From RUG334 sp045599645 (GTDB taxonomy: Bacteria; Muiribacteriota; Ozemobacteria; Ozemobacterales; Ozemobacteraceae): DNA of 64,000 bases. Below, in pieces: positions 36,471 to 43,328 of this stretch; positions within the stretch are counted from its first letter, which is position 1; each line of letters opens with the position of its first letter. The stretch is taken from contig JAZRWI010000112.1 of assembly GCA_045599645.1 (NCBI GenBank), forward strand, positions 5,817-69,816, read 5' to 3'. The position numbers and the translations under genes are program-made. Under the pieces are notes generated by a model. It made no database searches and was not told where the DNA came from. It saw nothing but the letters and a program-made list of their open reading frames with translations.

Positions 36471-37601
36471 TTAAAAATCAAAGCTGTAGTGATGATCCCA
36501 GAGGCGGCGCTGAACCATATCAGCATTCAATTTGGTATTGCTAAAAACAACAGACCACTGGGTGTTGCTTGTAACAGATTCAGGATTTGGGGCAGATGAT
36601 GAGGCTTGCAAAGCTTCCCAGGCAACATCCTTGGTAAGATTTTCTTTATTCTTTTCCAAAACATCAACAACCTTGTCATAGCGTTCACGACCGTGGCCAT
36701 AAACCCCGTTTCTCTGGTAAGACTTAACCTGGTCTATATACTTAGCATAGAAGTTTGTAATAGCATTAATCTTTGTTTCAACCATTTCACGGGTTGGGCT
36801 CATGCAATCCCATTCCACAACACGGCTATCACCTGTTGAATCAGCAATAAAGAAATGATAATCTCTGCCATTTACAGCAAGCATGTCATATTCCTTCAAG
36901 ATATCAACAGCCTTCTGGGTCGAATCTGCCTTATCAAGAACCAGTCTTATAGCCAGTGAAGTAGCAATCTTTTTCTTCCCATTGTTCTGGTTTGTTGGTT
37001 CGCTATCGAGGGTTAATACGGCAATAGAAACACCTTTTTCATTAACGCCGTCATTACAGATATATGGACCAAACAAGCATGCCAGTTTAGTCATAATAGA
37101 ACTGTCGGCATTGTCTGCCCCAACATTATTCAATGCAGCAAAACCAATTGACCTATAACCATCTTTGGGGTTGCATCTAACCAGCAAAGCAGAGGTATCA
37201 AGCTTAAAATCATAATTTCTGCCAGTAAAAACTTCACCGTTTTTATCACGCATGATAAATGCTGTGCAGCCATAATTCGGCAGCTTCAATTCAAATGGGA
37301 GATTTGGCAAAGCCTCAGCGGCAACTGCTTTTACAAATGATTCTGTATCTGTAAAATTTCCGATTATATTATCTGAATTATAATCGTATTTTATTTCCAT
37401 TTCGTAGACATTATAGTCAGGCTTTGAAGGCTCTAACTTCTTCAAGGTTTCAATACTGGCCATCCTGCTCTTATAAGCATCACTGGCAAGTATAGCCTGC
37501 AGCTTTTCTTCATCAGAAGAATCTGCAGCATAAGACCAATTACATCCAGCAAAAACAGCAAATCCCAAAACAAGACCCAATAACAATCTATTCTTTCGCA
37601 T
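36471..37601 (-). CDS. Choloylglycine hydrolase/NAAA-like Ntn hydrolase lipoprotein
   Basis: A 376-residue protein from ATG 37601 (GGAGGGG three bases upstream). The signal peptide ends in a lipobox (FAVFAGC). After a ~90-residue propeptide-like region comes GCTAFIMRDKNGEVFTGRNYDF, whose Cys (about residue 111) matches the N-terminal nucleophile of linear-amide C-N hydrolases. Downstream the family motifs continue with NDGVNEKGVSIAVLTL and DYHFFIADSTGDSRVVEWD. Because the nucleophile is internal, autocleavage would be needed for activity. Such enzymes hydrolyse bile-salt, penicillin or acyl-amide bonds. Substrate unknown; predicted to be anchored at the outer or cytoplasmic membrane. Confidence 0.82.
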   Translation of the reverse strand: MRKNRLLLGLVLGFAVFAGCNWSYAADSSDEEKLQAILASDAYKSRMASIETLKKLEPSKPDYNVYEMEIKYDYNSDNIIGNFTDTESFVKAVAAEALPNLPFELKLPNYGCTAFIMRDKNGEVFTGRNYDFKLDTSALLVRCNPKDGYRSIGFAALNNVGADNADSSIMTKLACLFGPYICNDGVNEKGVSIAVLTLDSEPTNQNNGKKKIATSLAIRLVLDKADSTQKAVDILKEYDMLAVNGRDYHFFIADSTGDSRVVEWDCMSPTREMVETKINAITNFYAKYIDQVKSYQRNGVYGHGRERYDKVVDVLEKNKENLTKDVAWEALQASSSAPNPESVTSNTQWSVVFSNTKLNADMVQRRLWDHHYSFDF

Positions 37602-37660
37602 AAACCCCTCCCCCCTCAAGCGTTATAACACAACTACTGCACAAATTTCAACCACCAACT

Positions 37661-37745
37661 ATGACCTTATTTTCTATGGTTTTATCTATGTGAGCTAGAT
37701 CTGTTCCTGAAAGAGAAGACAGAGCCACCTCAATAAAAGACAATA
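37661..37745 (-). pseudogene. Relic of a DUF4065 antitoxin gene (copy A)
   Basis: About 85 bases are clearly related to 55056-55141 inside the intact XRE-DUF4065 gene, including the shared blocks TTTCTATGGTTTTAT, TATGTGAGC and TCTGTTCCTGAAAG. A one-base deletion at 37666 shifts the frame, and similarity stops on both sides. It is a decayed fragment in the same orientation as the live gene. Confidence 0.75.
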
Positions 37746-37831
37746 AGTTGGATTCACAGCAGATGAAGTAAAAGCATTGAGTCAGCAATCATGATTGAAA
37801 ATAATAGCTCAATAAATACTGCTTATTTGTC

Positions 37832-37860
37832 TTGAATAAATGTTAAAACAATATTAGAAT
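37832..37860 (+). promoter_or_regulatory. Promoter of the leuA-like gene
   Basis: TTGAAT (37832-37837), 17 bases, TAGAAT (37855-37860), ending 40 bases before the ATG. There is no T-box or leader peptide with leucine codons in the leader. Confidence 0.5.
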
Positions 37861-37900
37861 ACGTAAAAGCAGCAATAATGGGTCTTTCTAGGAGGAAAAA

Positions 37901-39052
37901 ATGGATAATAAAATAAAAATATTTGATACAACTTTAAGAGACGGCGAACAATCTCCAAAATGCAGCATGACTATAGAAGAAAAAGTAAAAATAGCAAAAA
38001 AACTGGAAGAATTGGGAGTAGATATAATTGAAGCAGGTTTTGCAGCATCTTCAACAAAAGATTTTGAAGCAATACAAGAAATATCTCAAAATGTAGATAA
38101 ACCAATTATTACTGCATTAGCAAGACTTATAAAAAATGATATAGATAAAGCAGAAGAATCATTGAAATATGCAAAGAAAAAAAGAATACATGTATTTATC
38201 GCAACAAGTGATATTCATATAAAAGATAAACTGCATATGACAAAAGAAGAAGTAATTAATAGAACAAAAGAAATGGTAAGCTATGCCAAGAGCAAATGTG
38301 AAGATATAGAATTTTCTATAGAAGACGCAACAAGAACAAATCCGGAATTTATGGCACAAGTAATTGCAACAGCAATAAATTGTGGAGCAACTACAATAAA
38401 TCTTGCAGATACAGTTGGATTTATTACGCCAGAAGAATTTAAAAATTTAATAGAATATATAAAAGTAAATGTTCCAAATATAGATAATGTAGCATTAGGT
38501 TGTCATTGCCATAATGATTTAAATTTGGCTACTTCTAATTCATTAGCAGCAATAGAAAGTGGAGTAACACAAGTAGAATGCTGTGTAAATGGAATAGGAG
38601 AAAGAGCAGGGATTACAGCTCTTGAACAAATCGTAATGGCACTGCATGTAAGAAAAGACCATTATAAAAAAGAAACAAATGTGGATATATCAAAATTACT
38701 TGAAACAAGTAAATTAGTAGCAGATATAGTAAATGAAAAATTAGAAAGAACAAGACCAGTAGTAGGAGAAAACGTAAATATACATTCATCAGGCATGCAT
38801 CAGGATGGAATATTAAAAAATAAAAATACATATGAAATAATTAATTTTGAAGAATTAGGTAAAAACAATGAAAAAATACTGATAGATATTCATTCTGGGA
38901 AAGCTGCAATTAAATATATTCTAAACAAACACAATATATATCCACAAGAAGACATAAGCGATTTTGTAACCTGTATAAAAGAGTATTTGAAATCAAATAA
39001 AGATATTTCAGAAGAAGAAATATGCAATATGTATAAAAAGCTGAAAATATAA
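37901..39052 (+). CDS. LeuA-type 2-isopropylmalate synthase without regulatory domain
   Basis: A 383-residue DRE-TIM metallolyase with AGGAGG six bases before the ATG. It begins IFDTTLRDGEQSP, has EAGFAASSTKDFEAI, the LeuA-specific HVFIATSDIHIKDKL, metal ligands in GCHCHNDLNLATSNSLAA, and VNGIGERAGITALEQ, then NIHSSGMHQDGILK. It stops after the linker subdomain, so the ~120-residue leucine-feedback domain of full-length LeuA is missing and it should be insensitive to leucine. It condenses acetyl-CoA with a 2-oxoacid, probably 2-oxoisovalerate. No other leu genes are near. Codons are heavily A/T-ending (ATA, AGA, AAA), unlike the backbone, suggesting transfer from an AT-rich donor. Confidence 0.8.
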   Translation: MDNKIKIFDTTLRDGEQSPKCSMTIEEKVKIAKKLEELGVDIIEAGFAASSTKDFEAIQEISQNVDKPIITALARLIKNDIDKAEESLKYAKKKRIHVFIATSDIHIKDKLHMTKEEVINRTKEMVSYAKSKCEDIEFSIEDATRTNPEFMAQVIATAINCGATTINLADTVGFITPEEFKNLIEYIKVNVPNIDNVALGCHCHNDLNLATSNSLAAIESGVTQVECCVNGIGERAGITALEQIVMALHVRKDHYKKETNVDISKLLETSKLVADIVNEKLERTRPVVGENVNIHSSGMHQDGILKNKNTYEIINFEELGKNNEKILIDIHSGKAAIKYILNKHNIYPQEDISDFVTCIKEYLKSNKDISEEEICNMYKKLKI

Positions 39053-39151
39053 TGTGAGCTTCTAGTTGTCTTTGGGGTTATTATGAGAAAACATGGCAAC
39101 ACATTGCAATAGTTGTATTGCAGCAGTTACAAATTTAATGTCACTGTTTCA

Positions 39152-40384
39152 TTAAATAAATTCGACAGGGACGGCAAATACCTCTGGAGATATAGCAATA
39201 GGCTTTGAGCAGTTGCAGATGATTATTCCGGTTTCTATCTGCATATTATTGATTCTATTAGTGATATAGAAATTTTTGGCGTCTTCCGAATTTGGGGTAG
39301 CTGTTTTCTTTATTTCAATGGGATAAAGAGTATTATTCTGATAAATCATCAGGTCTATTTCAACCTTATCTTTGTCTCTGTAAAAATAAATAGGTGCTTC
39401 AATCCCCTGGTTGGCAAATGATTTGATTATTTCACTCACTACGTAGGTTTCAAAAAAAGCTCCGCCCATAGCACCGGTTCTCATAACTTCAGGGCTGGTC
39501 CATCTTGTGAGATACGCAGCAAAACCTGTATCCATAAAATACAATTTTGGTGTCTTTACAATTCGCTTTTCAACATTAATGGAAAAAGGTTTAAGTAAAT
39601 ATACTAATCCTGAAGTAATGAGCAGGGATAACCATTTTTTTGCCGTTACTTCACTGATTCCAACTTCTTTACCAAGATCGCCATAGTTTACTAATTGCCC
39701 GGTTCTTGAAGCAACGACGGTAATAAATTGCAGGAATTGCATTTCATCAGTTATTTGGGTAATTTTTCTGATGTCGCGTTCTATATAGGTTTTTAAATAA
39801 TTTCCATAAAAATCGTTTGTATTTATTTTTCCCTTAACAACTTCTGGATAACCTCCAGTAAAAATAGCTTTCCAGGTCTTATTAACGGAAGCTTCCTTAC
39901 CTGATAAAGCTTTGCTTCTCTGAATAATGTATTTCTTTGATGGAAGAAATGGCTTGTCAAATTTATCCTTTCTGATTTCTCTAGCAGATAGCGGATATAA
40001 CTCTAACATACCTATACGGCCGGCAAGACTCTCTGTTGCTTTTTCCATGAGATTAAACGGCTGACTTCCGGTAAGGTAATACATTCCATTTTTTCTATTG
40101 CCATCTATATTCATTTTCAAGTAGCGGAATAATTCCGGAACGTATTGAATTTCATCAAAAACATATGGACAAGGGTGCAATTCTAAGAAAGCCTTAGGAT
40201 CTGATTTGGCAGATACTTCTTCTAATGGATCATCAAAAGTGAGATATTGAGCAGGCTTAATAGCCATCAAATTCTGCAAAAGAGTTGTCTTTCCTGTTTG
40301 TCTTGCTCCAGTAACAAGACAGGCAGGGAACTCCTTAGATAATCGTTTAATAGTTGCCGTTGCATGTCTTTCTATAAATTTCAC
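39152..40384 (-). CDS. AAA ATPase with DUF4143 nuclease-like C-terminus, copy 1
   Basis: A 410-residue protein. I start it at GTG 40384, with GAGGTG five bases upstream, matching the family N-terminus FIERHATATIKRLSKEFP; an ATG at 40414 lies inside an inverted repeat. It has the Walker A VTGARQTGKTT, Walker B PYVFDEIQYVPEL, sensor YYLTGSQPF, a winged-helix-like middle (GDLGKEVGISEVTAKKWLS) and a C-terminal PD-(D/E)xK-like motif EIDLMI then YPIEIKK. This large family is often mobile and found in defence or toxin islands, but its action is unknown. A paralogue lies at 53201-54424. Confidence 0.88.
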   Translation of the reverse strand: MKFIERHATATIKRLSKEFPACLVTGARQTGKTTLLQNLMAIKPAQYLTFDDPLEEVSAKSDPKAFLELHPCPYVFDEIQYVPELFRYLKMNIDGNRKNGMYYLTGSQPFNLMEKATESLAGRIGMLELYPLSAREIRKDKFDKPFLPSKKYIIQRSKALSGKEASVNKTWKAIFTGGYPEVVKGKINTNDFYGNYLKTYIERDIRKITQITDEMQFLQFITVVASRTGQLVNYGDLGKEVGISEVTAKKWLSLLITSGLVYLLKPFSINVEKRIVKTPKLYFMDTGFAAYLTRWTSPEVMRTGAMGGAFFETYVVSEIIKSFANQGIEAPIYFYRDKDKVEIDLMIYQNNTLYPIEIKKTATPNSEDAKNFYITNRINNMQIETGIIICNCSKPIAISPEVFAVPVEFI

Positions 40385-40395
40385 GAAACACCTCA

Positions 40396-40440
40396 TGGGA
40401 TAATCCAAAGTCATAGTTAATATTATCCCACAGCCCAGAA
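40396..40440. promoter_or_regulatory. Inverted repeat at the 5' end of DUF4143 ATPase copy 1
   Basis: TGGGATAAT (40396-40404) and ATTATCCCA (40432-40440) are perfect nine-base arms 27 bases apart, right before the Shine-Dalgarno of the ATPase gene. Probable operator; no regulator is assigned. Confidence 0.5.
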
Positions 40441-40457
40441 ATTAGCAAGATTTATTT

Positions 40458-40555
40458 CTACTTGCTTCCAATATACAAAAATACCAGAGCAAGCAATACA
40501 AGGAGCAGATCCAGAGCCTTAGACTTCAGGTTCTTTTCATGGAAAATCAGAGACA
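40458..40555 (-). pseudogene. Relic of an EamA transporter 3' end
   Basis: The minus strand still encodes the last ~31 residues of an EamA permease (LIFHEKNLKSKALDLLLVLL and a tail LVFLYIGSK then stop), nearly identical to the end of the intact transporter at 35502-36419. DNA identity is roughly three quarters by eye, and resemblance ends abruptly at ~40555. It is a gene remnant in the island. Confidence 0.8.
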
Positions 40556-40990
40556 GCCTCCATGCGGGCACTCTAAGCAGAATCGACGGCGGTTGCTGTT
40601 TTACCTTTTCTAATGATTTTATTAAATCTGATATAAAAAATCTGACATTTAATCTTAATAAAAGCAATCCAAATCTTCGCTTCATTGGTCATAACCAGAA
40701 AAAGCAACCAGACTTATGGTTTCAAAACTTATAGCCAATTTTGAAAAGAACTTAAAACTTATAGAAAACATACCTATGCCGCCCAAGACCCTAGATAAGC
40801 AATACAGCCTAATGAGCAAACGAATCAATCACCTTAAAAGTATATATTGATTCCATCTGTTTTCAGCTGGTTTTCATTCCAAGGAAAAATTCAAAACGCC
40901 CTGCCCTATTTGTCGAACTTAAGTATAACAAAAATACAGATTCCGCCATTAGGCAGATTCAAGAAAAGCATATAATTGTCTAATTAAAAA
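40556..40990. other. Non-coding or decayed stretch upstream of hipBA
   Basis: No gene is supported. A 44-codon plus-strand frame (ATG 40716 to TGA 40850) has no Shine-Dalgarno and no family resemblance. After its stop the same frame continues with a CPIC-like motif to 40919, hinting at a degraded gene. I see no repeats or strong hairpins. Confidence 0.4.
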
Positions 40991-40992
40991 AT

Positions 40993-41022
40993 TTGACCTA
41001 AGCCGAACGGCTAAATTATAAT
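40993..41022 (+). promoter_or_regulatory. hipBA promoter
   Basis: TTGACC (40993-40998), 18 bases, TATAAT (41017-41022). The first operator copy (40999-41014) fills the spacer exactly, so bound antitoxin would block RNA polymerase. Confidence 0.7.
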
Positions 41023-41090
41023 ATATCTATTAAATTTAAGCCGTTCGCCTAAATATTGGTATATACAATCAAATTTCGCCGAACGACTAA
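40999..41090 (+). promoter_or_regulatory. Three HipB-type operators at 38-base spacing
   Basis: Three related palindromes: TAAGCCGAACGGCTAA (40999-41014), TAAGCCGTTCGCCTAA (41037-41052) and TTCGCCGAACGACTAA (41075-41090). Start-to-start distance is exactly 38 bases each time. The consensus, close to TTAGCCG-(AA/TT)-CGGCTAA, is a dyad as expected for an HTH dimer. They sit between promoter and hipB. Confidence 0.8.
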
Positions 41091-41113
41091 TACTCGGTTT
41101 CAGGAGAAATCCC

Positions 41114-41332
41114 ATGAAAATAACTGATGCAACCTCCTTAGGAAACGCCATTCGCGCACGAAGAAAAAAACTTAAATATACTCAGGGCTATATTTCCGAA
41201 ATTACAGGTCTTAGCATAAGTTTTTTATCTGATCTTGAAAACGGGAAACAAACTGCTGAAATCGGCAAAACAATCGAAGTAATCAATCTTCTCGGGTTGG
41301 ATATTTTAGTAGAGGCAAGGGAAGATGAGTAA
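41114..41332 (+). CDS. hipB: HipB-type XRE antitoxin
   Basis: A 72-residue helix-turn-helix protein (IRARRKKLKYTQGYISEITG, then SFLSDLENGKQTAEIGK and ILVEAR) matching the small HipB/Y4mF antitoxins. It would neutralise HipA and bind the three upstream palindromes to repress the operon. AGGAG precedes the ATG by seven bases; the gene overlaps hipA by eight bases, giving coupled translation. Confidence 0.9.
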   Translation: MKITDATSLGNAIRARRKKLKYTQGYISEITGLSISFLSDLENGKQTAEIGKTIEVINLLGLDILVEAREDE

Positions 41333-42617
41333 TATTTCTTTAACGGTTCAGATTGAAATAAACGGAATGATGACAAAAGTTGGTTCAATTACAGGTACCA
41401 GCTATAAAGATGCTGTGTTTGCATACGATGAATCATATACAACTGATAAAAATCATCGTCCAATCTCCATCAGCCTTCCTTTCTCAAAGCAGGCTTTTAC
41501 TTCAGATGCAACCAGAAATTATTTTGAGGGACTCTTACCTGAAGGTTTTACCCGTAAAAGCATAGCAGAATCCATACATACAGACTTAGATGACTATATT
41601 TCAATTTTAAAAGAACTTGGTCGCGAATGTCTTGGTGCTATTCAAATTATGGACGAATCCAATCAGACAACAGAAGAGAACTACAAAAAACTTACCCCAA
41701 AAGAAGTAAAGGCTTTGGCCGAAGAAGGTGCAAGTCTTGCGGTAAATCTTGTAATAGAGTCTCATCTCTCGCTTACAGGTGCTTCTGGGAAAACGGGTCT
41801 ATACTATGATGAAAAAAAGAGGAAATGGTATCAACCGATAGGTTCTGCTCCTAGTAACTATATTGTAAAACAAAGTCATGTCCGGTTAAGCAACATTGTT
41901 GTAAATGAACAACTCTGTCTTCTAACAGCCAAGAAACTTGGAATAGAAATACCAGACAGCTTCATCATCCAGACAAGGAAAAATAAAAGTAAAGACGCAG
42001 ACATCTTATTTGCGACAAAAAGATTTGATAGATATGTTGACCGTGATTCAAGAGAATTGAACACTTTACCGATTCCTTACAGGCTCCATCAGGAGGATTT
42101 TGCACAGGCTCTTGGAATAAATTCTTCTAATAAATACGAAAAAGACGGTAAGCATTATTTAAAACAGATGTTCAATATCATCCGTTCATATTCCGCAAAT
42201 CCTATCGAAGACCAATTTAAACTATGGCGAATTACAGTATTCAATTTTCTTATTGGCAATACTGACAATCACATAAAAAACTATTCACTTCTATATAGTA
42301 AAGATTTGCGAACTTTACGGCTTGCACCATGTTATGATGTAGTAAGTACCAAAGTTTATAAAAATGATATAAATGAAATGTCTCTTAGTATTAATGAAAA
42401 ATTAAACATGGATGAAGTTACACGAGCGGACTTTGAACTTGAGGCAAAATCAGTTGGCCTTGGTGCTAAGTTTGCCATGAACATTTTTGATGAAGTCCAG
42501 AATGGACTGCTGGAAGCATTACAGGCAAGCGTAAGAGAACTGGAAGAAAAAGGTTTTACTCAAGCAGGTAATATCGCTAATAAAATTGAAAAAAATTTTA
42601 AACACAGAAAATCATAA
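41325..42617 (+). CDS. hipA: HipA-type Ser/Thr kinase toxin
   Basis: A 430-residue HipA kinase. The HipA_N couple domain reads NYFEGLLPEGFTRKSIA, the Gly-rich loop is LSLTGASGKTGLYYD (canonical HipA has SLAGAQ.K), then HQEDFAQALG, catalytic GNTDNHIKNYSLL (about residue 310) and APCYDVVST. Catalytic Asp and Asn are present, so it is probably active. HipA toxins phosphorylate targets such as glutamyl-tRNA synthetase to cause dormancy. It ends only 15 bases before a 52-base relic of the Panacea locus. Confidence 0.9.
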   Translation: MSNISLTVQIEINGMMTKVGSITGTSYKDAVFAYDESYTTDKNHRPISISLPFSKQAFTSDATRNYFEGLLPEGFTRKSIAESIHTDLDDYISILKELGRECLGAIQIMDESNQTTEENYKKLTPKEVKALAEEGASLAVNLVIESHLSLTGASGKTGLYYDEKKRKWYQPIGSAPSNYIVKQSHVRLSNIVVNEQLCLLTAKKLGIEIPDSFIIQTRKNKSKDADILFATKRFDRYVDRDSRELNTLPIPYRLHQEDFAQALGINSSNKYEKDGKHYLKQMFNIIRSYSANPIEDQFKLWRITVFNFLIGNTDNHIKNYSLLYSKDLRTLRLAPCYDVVSTKVYKNDINEMSLSINEKLNMDEVTRADFELEAKSVGLGAKFAMNIFDEVQNGLLEALQASVRELEEKGFTQAGNIANKIEKNFKHRKS

Positions 42618-42631
42618 AAATGCTACCAGTA

Positions 42632-42683
42632 TAAAATAATGCAATTCTTTATTCGGCATATTCCCTCACAGAAGTATCTGAAT
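42632..42683 (-). repeat. 52-bp direct repeat, left copy (relic of Panacea antitoxin/toxin junction)
   Basis: Identical over 52 bases to 54904-54955. In the live locus these bases encode the end of the DUF4065 antitoxin (SVREYAE-stop) and the start of its toxin (MPNKELHYF). Here it lies between hipA and the truncated PIN frame with no flanking coding continuity. Confidence 0.9.
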
Positions 42684-42690
42684 GAATGAT

Positions 42691-42744
42691 TTAACTAACA
42701 TCAGAAACAAGAACATTTGTATCGATTACAGCATAATATGCCAT
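42691..42744 (-). pseudogene. Truncated PIN-domain toxin, 17 codons left
   Basis: From ATG 42744 the frame reads AYYAVIDTNVLVS, typical of the first strand of PIN (VapC-like) toxins with Asp of the active site, then stops at 42691. Normal length is about 130 residues; the other acidic residues are gone. Confidence 0.75.
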
Positions 42745-43032
42745 ACTATTTTGTTTTTTTCTCACCATTTCTATTTCTGCGTTGATTTCTTCCAAGCCCA
42801 TGTCACTTATGCCATTTTTCGCAGCTAACATGCTTGCAGCTTTCATGGCCGCCAAACCCTTGTTTCCTTTTTGCTGTAACTGTAATGGAAAAGGAACCCC
42901 ATTGTCATGAACCAATCGCACAACGCATATACGCATATATGTTGGCAAATCCATTCCTAACTGTTCACAAATGCTCATCGCCTTCGCTTTTAAAGAATCA
43001 TCCATTCGAAATTGAACAAAAGAACTAGGCAT
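42691..43032 (-). CDS. RelB/DinJ-type antitoxin fused in frame to a truncated PIN toxin start
   Basis: A 113-residue frame from ATG 43032 (GGAGG ahead). Residues 1-96 are a RelB/DinJ-family ribbon-helix-helix antitoxin (VQFRMDDSLKAKAMSICEQ, YMRICVVRLVHDNGVPF). Residues 97-113 read MAYYAVIDTNVLVSDVS, the start of a PIN-domain toxin with its first catalytic Asp, after which the frame stops beside the 52-base repeat. One extra A in the A7 run before residue 97 would give a TAG directly before the PIN ATG at 42744, the normal antitoxin-toxin layout. So a base loss fused them and a rearrangement removed ~115 residues of toxin. The antitoxin may be orphaned but functional. Confidence 0.75.
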   Translation of the reverse strand: MPSSFVQFRMDDSLKAKAMSICEQLGMDLPTYMRICVVRLVHDNGVPFPLQLQQKGNKGLAAMKAASMLAAKNGISDMGLEEINAEIEMVRKKQNSMAYYAVIDTNVLVSDVS

Positions 43033-43082
43033 ATTCACCTCCAAACTATACCTAATATAATTATAACATTTTACAATCAAAA

Positions 43083-43098
43083 GTAATCATTTGATTAC
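43083..43098. promoter_or_regulatory. Palindromic operator of the RelB-type antitoxin gene
   Basis: GTAATCATTTGATTAC is a perfect dyad 51 bases upstream of the antitoxin ATG, with a TATAAT-like element between them on the minus strand. Ribbon-helix-helix antitoxins usually bind such sites. Confidence 0.5.
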
Positions 43099-43328
43099 AT
43101 ATTTTTTTTAACTCCGTAACTTACAGCAAAATATCTTTAAATTATGCTTAATTTCAAATTCAGCCACTTTTAAAGAAACGACAATATTACTTTTGTTAAA
43201 TGTGTCATTAGCATTTCCTGCAGCACATATTGTCTGCTTTCTTGTATCATTCAATACTCACCACGGCTTGGTTAATTTATCGTTTATGTCTTGTCGTGAA
43301 AGCACTTTTGAAGAAAGTTTCTAAAAAG

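Noticed and set aside
37741..37900. T-box or leucine leader before the leuA-like gene
   Set aside because: No specifier stem, T-box consensus or leader peptide with leucine codons; just a promoter and Shine-Dalgarno.
39103..39122. Terminator of the leuA-like gene
   Set aside because: A seven-base stem (TGCAATA/TATTGCA) exists after the stop, but there is no T-run and its stability is low.
40462..40734. 90-codon plus-strand frame
   Set aside because: It overlaps the EamA relic on the other strand, has no Shine-Dalgarno and no family resemblance.
40999..41090. Three regularly spaced repeats as a CRISPR array
   Set aside because: Units are 16-base dyads diverging from one another, only three copies, and lie on a hipB promoter; they are operators.
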